From Burkholderiales bacterium (lineage in GTDB: Bacteria > Pseudomonadota > Gammaproteobacteria > Burkholderiales > Burkholderiaceae_C): a DNA stretch of 12,653 nucleotides. Position 1 is the stretch's first letter; each line of letters opens with the position of its first letter. Positions 7,176 to 12,653 of this stretch are shown piece by piece. A program made the translations under genes and the position numbers. Below the pieces are notes generated by a model that saw nothing but the letters and a program-made list of their open reading frames with translations, was not told where the DNA came from and ran no database searches. The stretch is from the NCBI GenBank assembly GCA_005789685.1, contig SXXD01000033.1, positions 1-12,653 of the forward strand, given 5' to 3'.

Positions 7176-8840
7176 ATGAAATCTCTTCACGCTTGGCTTC
7201 CATTTTTAAGATGGCCGCGCTTAACGCCAGCACTCTTTCGCCAAGAATGGACCGCTGGCTTTTCGGTGGCCTTGCTCATGGTGCCGCAGTCGGTCGCTTA
7301 CGCCGCATTGGCTGGCATGCCGCTGGTCACAGGCCTTTATGCTGCGCTACTACCGGCCTTGGTAGGCGTGATGTGGGGCGGCTCTACGCGTCTTTCAATT
7401 GGCCCCTCTGCCCTCACTTGCGTCCTGATTAGCGCTTCCCTCACGGGCTTGGCTCAGCCCAGCAGTGCGCAATGGGTCAACTTGGCCATTTGGTTGGCAT
7501 TGTTGGCAGGTACTTTGCAATTGCTAATGGGCGTGCTTCGTTATGGTTGGCTCCTGAACCTCATCAGCTCACCCGTCATGATGGGTTTTACACAAGCGGC
7601 AGGCCTCTTGATCATGGCTTCCCAATTGCCTGCACTCACAGGCTGGCAAACAGGCGGCTCTTTTCAGTGGACCGATGTTGGTTTTGGTGCGGCCAGCTTG
7701 GCAGCTTTGTTTTTGGCCAAAAAATGGGCGCCCAAATCTCCCAGCATCATGTTGGTGGTAGCGGCCAGTGCTGCCGTCAGTTATGCGATGGGATATGCAG
7801 CCAATGGGGGCGCCGTCATCGGCGCTTTGCCCGCATCACTGCCCAGTCTAGGCTTGCCGCAACTGCTTACTTTGGAAGAACTGATGTTTCTGGCTGGCCC
7901 TGCTGTATTGATTGCGTTGGTCAGTTTTTTAGAGGCTGCGTCTTGTGCCAAAACAGAGAACCAAAAAGAAGGCACAGTGTGGCAAGAAAACCAAGACTTA
8001 ATGGGACAAGGCTTGGCCAAAATTGTGTCGGGCTTAAGCGGTAGTTTCGCCACCAGCACATCGTTCTCACGGTCGGCCATCAATTTGGCTTCAGGCGCAA
8101 AAACAGGGTGGGCTGTTGTGGGCACCACATCCTTTGTGCTGCTGGCTGTCTTTGCATCACCAGCCCTTTTTCATGTGCCGCGTGCCGTGTTGGCCGCCGT
8201 TGTCATCTTGGCGGTTTCCAGCCTCATTCAACCCATGGCCTTTGTCAAATTGTGGCGCATTGCACGCATTGAGGCTATGACCGCAGGCATGACTTTTGGC
8301 ATCACACTTCTAAGTACACCGCGCATTTATTGGGGTGCTCTGGCAGGTGTTCTCTTGGGCCTGAGCCACTTTTTGTACACCCGCTTGCACCCTCGCATCA
8401 TTGAAGTCGGCTTGCATGAAGACGGTAGTTTGCGAGATCGTCATTTGTGGCACTTGCCACCCCTTGCCAACCATGTGTTTGCCATTCGAATGGATGCAGA
8501 GTTGGACTTTGCTGCTGCCAGCAGCTTTGAAAAATACATCACAGAAAAACTAAGCGATCAAACTCAGATTCAGCATGTTTGTTTGTTTGCACAACCCATC
8601 AACCGCATTGATGCGACAGGGGTTGAAACACTGCAGCAACTCCGCCATTATTTACAGCGAAGGGGCATTCAACTCCACATCAGCGGCATCAAGCTGCCGG
8701 TTGAAAACGCCCTTAAACTGGCAGGTGAGTTGGGCCTTGAAAGTCACGTGATTTTGTACCGAACTGACATTGAGGCCCTTCATGCTTTGAGGGCACTCAC
8801 AATCCAACCCTCTAAGGGATCAAACTCAGGCAAGCCATAA
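7176..8840 (+). CDS. SulP family inorganic anion transporter with STAS domain
   Basis: This is a complete SulP (SLC26-like) inner-membrane permease of 554 residues, likely for sulfate or bicarbonate; the substrate cannot be read. The SulP signature covers about 28-62 ('VALLMVPQSVAYAALAGMPL' onward). 'RLSIGPSALTCVL' follows, and 'GSFATSTSFSRSAIN' (289-303) is the second conserved block. Hydrophobic helices continue to about residue 400. A STAS domain occupies about 430-540 with 'INRIDATGVETLQQL', where Asp-Ala-Thr-Gly replaces the Asp-Ser-Ser-Gly of the partial SulP at 1-570. The ATG is 41 bases after moeB and has no strong Shine-Dalgarno. The last 20 codons (8780-8840) lie over the antisense 3' end of the DUF429 gene, and this tail looks dispensable. 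Confidence 0.9.
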   Translation: MKSLHAWLPFLRWPRLTPALFRQEWTAGFSVALLMVPQSVAYAALAGMPLVTGLYAALLPALVGVMWGGSTRLSIGPSALTCVLISASLTGLAQPSSAQWVNLAIWLALLAGTLQLLMGVLRYGWLLNLISSPVMMGFTQAAGLLIMASQLPALTGWQTGGSFQWTDVGFGAASLAALFLAKKWAPKSPSIMLVVAASAAVSYAMGYAANGGAVIGALPASLPSLGLPQLLTLEELMFLAGPAVLIALVSFLEAASCAKTENQKEGTVWQENQDLMGQGLAKIVSGLSGSFATSTSFSRSAINLASGAKTGWAVVGTTSFVLLAVFASPALFHVPRAVLAAVVILAVSSLIQPMAFVKLWRIARIEAMTAGMTFGITLLSTPRIYWGALAGVLLGLSHFLYTRLHPRIIEVGLHEDGSLRDRHLWHLPPLANHVFAIRMDAELDFAAASSFEKYITEKLSDQTQIQHVCLFAQPINRIDATGVETLQQLRHYLQRRGIQLHISGIKLPVENALKLAGELGLESHVILYRTDIEALHALRALTIQPSKGSNSGKP

Positions 8841-9631
8841 GGGCCACTTGCCGTAGCCTGTTCATGCTGCTGATGGGCCCATGCTGCTTGCACCAAGCAC
8901 AGCACTGCATCCAAAGAATCGCCAGAGCCATCGAGCAACAAGCTATCGTGTTGTGCGGCGCTGAGTTTCAAACGCAAGCCCAATCTGGTTTGGCCTAGAT
9001 CGAGGGCATGGAGAATGTCTTTGCGAGCCAACCACCGGTCTGGGGTTTGTTTGGCTTTGTCATCGCTTTTGTAACTGCGATGCTTCACAATTTCTCTGGC
9101 CAGTAAACCCGGATAGGCCTCCAGTGCCACGCGGTCAGGACGGCCTTCGCACATGCCAGGCAATGTCCATTGGGCAGCACGCAACAAGGGAACACCCGCA
9201 TGCATCATCCATGCAACCGGTGGATTGACCCATTTCATGGAAGGGCTAGAGCCAGCAGGCACGTCAGTTGCACGGTGCGCGAACTTGGCGCCTGCGGGCC
9301 TGCTGTCACAAAATTGTTTGAAAAATTGGCGCAATTCTTCGCGTGAATAACTCGCATAGAGGGTCATGGCCTCTGGCCATGTCAATGGCCATTGCATGTA
9401 TTCAAGCCATTCGCGAGGCAAGCCAAACGGCAAGTCAAATCCGCCCACACACTTCACTTCAGAAGGAAGTGGCTGTTTTAAAAAAACTTGGAAAGCATCA
9501 AGAGATTCAAATTTTTCCAAACGCTCTAACTTGACTACACCACTTTGCATGGCACCAAGCGCCACCACAATGGGCTTGCGCTTGTTCGGGCTGCTGGAAA
9601 AGTCGCAGCCGATTAAACAAACGTCAAGCAC
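8780..9631 (-). CDS. DUF429 domain protein (predicted RNase H-like fold)
   Basis: The 283-residue soluble protein carries recognisable DUF429 marks: 'LIGCDFSS' (6-13) with an early Asp, 'GGFDLPFGLP' (63-72), 'LEAYPGLLAR' (170-179), 'GSGDSLDAVLC' (235-245) and the C-terminal 'GLPEFDPLEGWIVSALKA'. The family is placed among RNase H-like nucleases by fold, which fits the spaced Asp residues, but its biological function is unknown. The start is set at GTG 9631, which overlaps the last eight bases of the BLUF gene (BLUF stop 9624-9626). TTG 9637 is an alternative, and the frame stays open further upstream within BLUF. The overlap implies translational coupling to BLUF and makes this the third gene of folE-BLUF-DUF429. 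Its 3' end overlaps the SulP gene by 61 bases on the other strand. Family call is good, function open. Confidence 0.8.
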   Translation of the reverse strand: MLDVCLIGCDFSSSPNKRKPIVVALGAMQSGVVKLERLEKFESLDAFQVFLKQPLPSEVKCVGGFDLPFGLPREWLEYMQWPLTWPEAMTLYASYSREELRQFFKQFCDSRPAGAKFAHRATDVPAGSSPSMKWVNPPVAWMMHAGVPLLRAAQWTLPGMCEGRPDRVALEAYPGLLAREIVKHRSYKSDDKAKQTPDRWLARKDILHALDLGQTRLGLRLKLSAAQHDSLLLDGSGDSLDAVLCLVQAAWAHQQHEQATASGPYGLPEFDPLEGWIVSALKA

Positions 9632-10046
9632 GCCCAATGATGGAAGCTGTGGCCATGAGTTCTTCGAGCAAAGCCAAAGACACAACCCCTGAAACGCTGT
9701 AGGGATCGAGCACGGCCCGCTCGGAGTATTTCAGCAAGATGCTGGTGTTGACACGTGACACATCGACTTGACCCATGGTCCAACCACTGAAGCGTCGCTG
9801 CAAAATTTCTTCGTAATGCAAGAGAACAACTTGCTTGTGACGTGGGTCTTTTTGAATGTGCCCATAAAGTTCGCTCACGGCTTCACGGCCGCCTTCGATG
9901 GCCTGTAAAAAGATATCACCGCTGTAAACCAAAATGCCGGTAATGCCTGTGCTGGGATTGAATTGTCTGGATTGCGCCAAAATAGATTCAATGACTGTGG
10001 GCTCAGGGTTTACAACACGACTCGCATAAAGTAATCGAACCAACAT
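9624..10046 (-). CDS. Single-domain BLUF blue-light photoreceptor
   Basis: BLUF proteins bind FAD and sense blue light by rearranging hydrogen bonds around the flavin. This 140-residue protein is almost all BLUF domain. The key residues are in place: Tyr7 ('LLYASR'), Asn30 ('NPSTGITGILVY'), Gln48 ('DIFLQAIEG'), and Trp89/Met91 ('FSGWTMG'). Spacing matches short BLUF proteins such as PixD (Tyr8, Asn32, Gln50, Trp91, Met93). Residues 95-140 form the usual C-terminal helices; there is no EAL, GGDEF or DNA-binding output domain, so it must act through a partner protein. The ATG has AAAGG seven bases upstream, located inside the end of folE, and is two bases after the folE stop. The tight spacing with folE and the overlap with the DUF429 gene show one transcript. 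Confidence 0.93.
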   Translation of the reverse strand: MLVRLLYASRVVNPEPTVIESILAQSRQFNPSTGITGILVYSGDIFLQAIEGGREAVSELYGHIQKDPRHKQVVLLHYEEILQRRFSGWTMGQVDVSRVNTSILLKYSERAVLDPYSVSGVVSLALLEELMATASIIGRA

Positions 10047-10048
10047 GA

Positions 10049-10762
10049 TCAGGCCTTTCTAGGAATTAACGCCAAGAACTCGCGGCGCAAGTTGGCATCT
10101 TTTAAGAACACACCGCGCATAACGGAGTTGATCATTTTGCTGTCCATGTCTTTGACACCGCGCCAGCCCATACAAAAATGACTGGCTTCCATCACGATCG
10201 CCAAGCCATCAGGTTGTGTTTTGCGCTGAATCAAATCAGCCAACTGCACAACCGCTTCTTCTTGAATTTGGGGACGTCCCATGATCCATTCGGCTAACCG
10301 AGCGTATTTGGAAAGACCAATGACGTTGGTATGCTCGTTGGGCAAGACACCAATCCAGATTTGACCAATGACAGGGCAAAGGTGGTGGCTGCAAGCACTG
10401 CGCACCGTAATAGGACCCACAATCATGAGTTCATTGAGGTGCTCGGCGTTGGGAAATTCTGTAACTTCAGGGCTTTCTGTGTAGCGGCCTTTGAAGACTT
10501 CTTTCAAATACATTTTGGCCACACGCCTTGCCGTATCTTGGGTGTTATGATCGTTTTCAGTATCGATCACCATGCTGTCCAAAACGGTTTGCATTTTCTC
10601 TGTCACTTCATCGAGTAAGTGATCAAGTTCTCCGGGCTGTATAAATTCAGCAATGTTGTCGTTGGCATGGAAGCGTTTGCGGGCTGCCAAGACACGCTCG
10701 CGAATCTTCACGGAGACAGGCGTTCCGATATCCTCAGAGGGCAAGTTGATGGGAGCATTCAT
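10049..10762 (-). CDS. folE: GTP cyclohydrolase I (Burkholderiales-type FolE)
   Basis: FolE converts GTP to dihydroneopterin triphosphate, the first step to folates and other pterins. The 237-residue protein has zinc ligands Cys124 and His127 in 'ACSHHLCP' and Cys197 in 'HFCMGWRGV', with the catalytic His126. 'DHNTQDTARRVAKMYLKEVF' (71-90) and 'NVIGLSKYARLAEW' (146-159) are family segments. The metal loop reads CSHH rather than the CEHH of E. coli FolE, and 'CMGWRGV' replaces 'CVSSRGV', a divergent form I know from Burkholderiales. The start is taken at ATG 10762 ('MNAPINLP'); ATG 10768 and TTG 10786 are in frame, and none has a good Shine-Dalgarno. It is the first gene of folE-BLUF-DUF429 and lies 95 bases downstream of clsB on the same strand. 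Confidence 0.92.
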   Translation of the reverse strand: MNAPINLPSEDIGTPVSVKIRERVLAARKRFHANDNIAEFIQPGELDHLLDEVTEKMQTVLDSMVIDTENDHNTQDTARRVAKMYLKEVFKGRYTESPEVTEFPNAEHLNELMIVGPITVRSACSHHLCPVIGQIWIGVLPNEHTNVIGLSKYARLAEWIMGRPQIQEEAVVQLADLIQRKTQPDGLAIVMEASHFCMGWRGVKDMDSKMINSVMRGVFLKDANLRREFLALIPRKA

Positions 10763-10825
10763 AAGCATCTGATGAAGAAATGTCAAAGCCAGATCCTACC
10801 AGTGATTGAAGCCACTTTACAGCAT

Positions 10826-10854
10826 ATGGGCATGTGCCAAAACAGCACGCCCAT
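10826..10854 (-). other. Hairpin between the clsB-like gene and folE
   Basis: Read on the minus strand, ATGGGC and GTGC (10854-10845) pair with GCAC and GCCCAT (10837-10826) around the loop TGTTTTG, with a two-base AT bulge in the 3' arm. This gives a ten-pair stem starting three bases after the clsB-like stop codon. No run of T follows, so it is not a standard intrinsic terminator. It could slow exonucleases at the end of the EEP-clsB message, act as a weak terminator, or be part of the folE control region, since the remaining 60 or so bases must hold any separate folE promoter. Confidence 0.45.
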
Positions 10855-10857
10855 TGA

Positions 10858-12087
10858 TCAATATCGGTGGCCGGTCAGCCAAATTGCAAACCGCATTAAA
10901 CCAAATGCAACCCAGTCCATGCCTCTTTGGAATTGAGAGCGTTGAAGCAGAGTTTGGGGCATGATTCGCTGGCTTTTGAAGGTCATGGCCTGATCTAGGC
11001 CCTCCTGCAAGCGTTTTGCAAAGTAAGCATCGGCTACCACCACATTGGCCTCTCTAGCCAAAAGCAAACTGAAGGGGTCCAAGTTCGATGACCCTACGGT
11101 GGCCCATGGTCTTTCATGGCTGGCATCGATGACGGCCACCTTGGCGTGCAGAAAGCTTTCGGCGTATTCGTAAATCTCAACACCCGCTTCCAAGAGTTGC
11201 CTGTAAACAGGTCTGGCCGCATGATATTGCATGAAGTATTCATAACGCCCTTGCAAGAGCAAGCGCACGCGAACACCTCTTTGAGCAGCATGAATCAGCG
11301 CTTGTCGCAATTTGCGCCCCGGCAAAAAATAAGCGTTTGCAATCACGATGTCGTGGCGCGCCAAGCCAATGGCACGTCGATAAGCTTTTTCAATTTGTCC
11401 CCGGTTGAGTAAATTGTCACGCAGAAGCAAGCCCGCACGTGCCACCCAAGTGTCGCCATGTGCATGCTGTGCATCGTGAATCCAAGGCAAGTGCATGCCC
11501 GCAGCCATGAAAGCGCTGTAAGCCTCTGGGAAATTTTGCTGCCTGACGTTTCGCACGGCTTGCATGCGCCACCACAATTGCGTCGCAGTCTCTTGAACCT
11601 GTTGCACCAACGCTCCTTTTGCGCAGACGGCGTAATCCAATCGGGGGGATGTTAAGGCGCCGTATTTTGGATCATGCAAGTCATCCAAGATGTTGATGCC
11701 ACCACAAAAAGCCAAATGGCCATCAATCACACACAGCTTGCGGTGCAACCTGCGCCACCGACTTGGAATGAGAAGGCCCATGGCACCCAAGGGCGAATAA
11801 ACTCGCCACTCTACGCCGGCCCGATCAAACCGCACCCGCCAGTCTTCGCTGAGTTTGGGTGTGCCCACACCATCCACTACCACCCACACACGAACACCCC
11901 GGCGACCCGCTCGTTCTAGCGCTGCGGCCACTTGAGCGCCATCGCCATGAAAATCAAAGATGTACGTTTCAAGTTGGATGTGCGATCGCGCCGCTTCCAA
12001 TGCACGAATCAATTCTGGAAAAAACTCTGCGCCGCCCTTAAGCAGCTTAATTTGGTGACCATCGCGCAGAATGGAATGACTTTTCAT
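10858..12087 (-). CDS. clsB: Cardiolipin synthase-like phospholipase D family protein (ClsB type)
   Basis: ClsB-type enzymes form cardiolipin or related phospholipids by phosphatidyl transfer at the inner membrane. The 409-residue protein has two HKD catalytic motifs: His115-Lys117-Asp122 in 'HRKLCVIDGHLAFCGGIN' and His314-Lys316-Asp321 in 'HAKVAVIDASHERPWATVGS'. 'QLETYIFDFHGDG' (38-50) and 'GSSNLDPFS' (332-340) are also typical. There are no N-terminal membrane helices, unlike ClsA; a hydrophobic C-terminal stretch (about 391-406) may help membrane contact. The length matches E. coli ClsB. The ATG overlaps the stop of the EEP gene in an ATGA arrangement, which indicates translational coupling; this EEP-PLD pair matches ybhP-clsB of E. 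coli. Exact reaction is inferred from the family. Confidence 0.88.
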   Translation of the reverse strand: MKSHSILRDGHQIKLLKGGAEFFPELIRALEAARSHIQLETYIFDFHGDGAQVAAALERAGRRGVRVWVVVDGVGTPKLSEDWRVRFDRAGVEWRVYSPLGAMGLLIPSRWRRLHRKLCVIDGHLAFCGGINILDDLHDPKYGALTSPRLDYAVCAKGALVQQVQETATQLWWRMQAVRNVRQQNFPEAYSAFMAAGMHLPWIHDAQHAHGDTWVARAGLLLRDNLLNRGQIEKAYRRAIGLARHDIVIANAYFLPGRKLRQALIHAAQRGVRVRLLLQGRYEYFMQYHAARPVYRQLLEAGVEIYEYAESFLHAKVAVIDASHERPWATVGSSNLDPFSLLLAREANVVVADAYFAKRLQEGLDQAMTFKSQRIMPQTLLQRSQFQRGMDWVAFGLMRFAIWLTGHRY

Positions 12088-12653
12088 AAATCAAACTGCG
12101 CCACCAAAGGCAAATGATCAGACATGCGTCGCCAGATTTTGCCGTGCGGCACCATTTGACTGACCGGCGTTAAGCCTTTGGTATAGACATGGTCCAGTTG
12201 AACGATAGGCAATCTAGAGGGGTATGTAGCATGTTTAGCGCCTTCGAACTCTCTCAAGTGATGGTCGCGCATCATGTTGGTAATGCGTGTTCCCCAGTCA
12301 TTGAAGTCCCCTGCCACCAGCAAGGGGGCGTCGCTTGGGACCTCTCGTTCAATGTAGTGTTGCAACTGCTCAATTTGGCGCACTCTGCTTGCCGGAATCA
12401 GGCCTAGATGCACCACAATCACATGCACATTGAGAGGCAAGAGGTCTTCCAATAGAGGCGTTAGTTCAGACTTAGGCCGCACCTCTCCCACCTGAATTTC
12501 GACATGCAACAGACCGCGCTGCTCAAACCGGTGATCTGAAATATCGACATGGCGATGCGACATGACCGGCCAGCGAGACAGCAACGCATTGCCGTGTTCA
12601 CCGTGCCGCGTGTATGCATTGGTTTTGTAAATAGACTCATAGCCAGGCGGCGC
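12084..12653 (-). CDS. Endonuclease/exonuclease/phosphatase family protein (YbhP-like), C-terminal part; 5' end outside window
   Basis: The frame is open to the right edge of the window, so the start is beyond base 12653; about 189 residues are visible, and the ATG near 12584 is internal. The visible EEP (DNase I-like, metal-dependent phosphoesterase) motifs are 'HGNALLSRWPV', 'VVHLGL' with a catalytic His, 'VAGDFNDW' with the Asp-Phe-Asn-Asp loop, 'IVQLDHVYTKGL', and the terminal 'SDHLPLVAQFDL' with the conserved Asp-His pair. Members cleave phosphodiesters in nucleic acids, lipids or inositol phosphates; the neighbouring PLD-family gene favours a phospholipid substrate, by analogy with YbhP beside ClsB. 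Its stop codon overlaps the clsB-like start by four bases. Family call is firm; substrate unknown. Confidence 0.88.
   Translation of the reverse strand, partial: APPGYESIYKTNAYTRHGEHGNALLSRWPVMSHRHVDISDHRFEQRGLLHVEIQVGEVRPKSELTPLLEDLLPLNVHVIVVHLGLIPASRVRQIEQLQHYIEREVPSDAPLLVAGDFNDWGTRITNMMRDHHLREFEGAKHATYPSRLPIVQLDHVYTKGLTPVSQMVPHGKIWRRMSDHLPLVAQFDL

Noticed and set aside
8829..8852. Inverted repeat GGCAAG / CTTGCC near the SulP stop as a terminator
   Set aside because: The arms are short, the loop has 12 bases, there is no T tract, and it lies within the DUF429 coding sequence.

Overview
The window looks like a chromosomal segment of a betaproteobacterium of the order Burkholderiales, most like Comamonadaceae (Limnohabitans/Rhodoferax type). 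This rests on the proteins (DUF3460, the Burkholderiales-type FolE, an ScpA with a long N-terminal extension, a MoeB/ThiF gene directly behind an S41 protease) and on gene order. It is an inference from recognised families; no database search was possible. Base composition is moderate (around half G+C by eye) and even, with no insertion sequence, phage gene, tRNA, rRNA or CRISPR array. Genes are packed tightly and no gene-free stretch reaches 300 bases.

Layout. (1) 1-1690, plus strand: the 3' end of a SulP anion transporter with its STAS domain, a small DUF3460 protein, and scpA (chromosome segregation), which starts at TTG. (2) 1687-3974, minus strand: a four-gene operon read as membrane-anchored rhodanese, grxC, secB, gpsA. 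Its last stop codon overlaps that of scpA by 4 bases. (3) 4087-8840, plus strand: gpmA, an S41 C-terminal processing protease, a MoeB/ThiF E1-like enzyme, and a complete second SulP transporter. Regions 2 and 3 diverge from a 112-base control region that carries a 20-base palindrome. (4) 8780-12653, minus strand, read right to left: an endonuclease/exonuclease/phosphatase (EEP) protein cut by the window edge, a cardiolipin-synthase-like phospholipase D (clsB type), then after a short gap with a hairpin, folE, a single-domain BLUF blue-light sensor, and a DUF429 protein. The DUF429 gene overlaps the SulP gene tail to tail by 61 bases.

How the genes fit together. Regions 2 and 3 match a housekeeping locus of Proteobacteria (rhodanese-grxC-secB-gpsA facing a phosphoglycerate mutase and envelope-protease genes). 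Here the mutase is the cofactor-dependent GpmA rather than the unrelated GpmI/GpmM found at this place in gammaproteobacteria. Region 4 has two parts. EEP-clsB mirrors the ybhP-clsB pair of E. coli and points to envelope phospholipid work. The folE-BLUF-DUF429 unit couples a blue-light flavin sensor to pterin synthesis and to a predicted RNase H-like protein of unknown role. It is the most promising candidate for an undescribed system in the window, although no output for the light signal can be read from the sequence alone.
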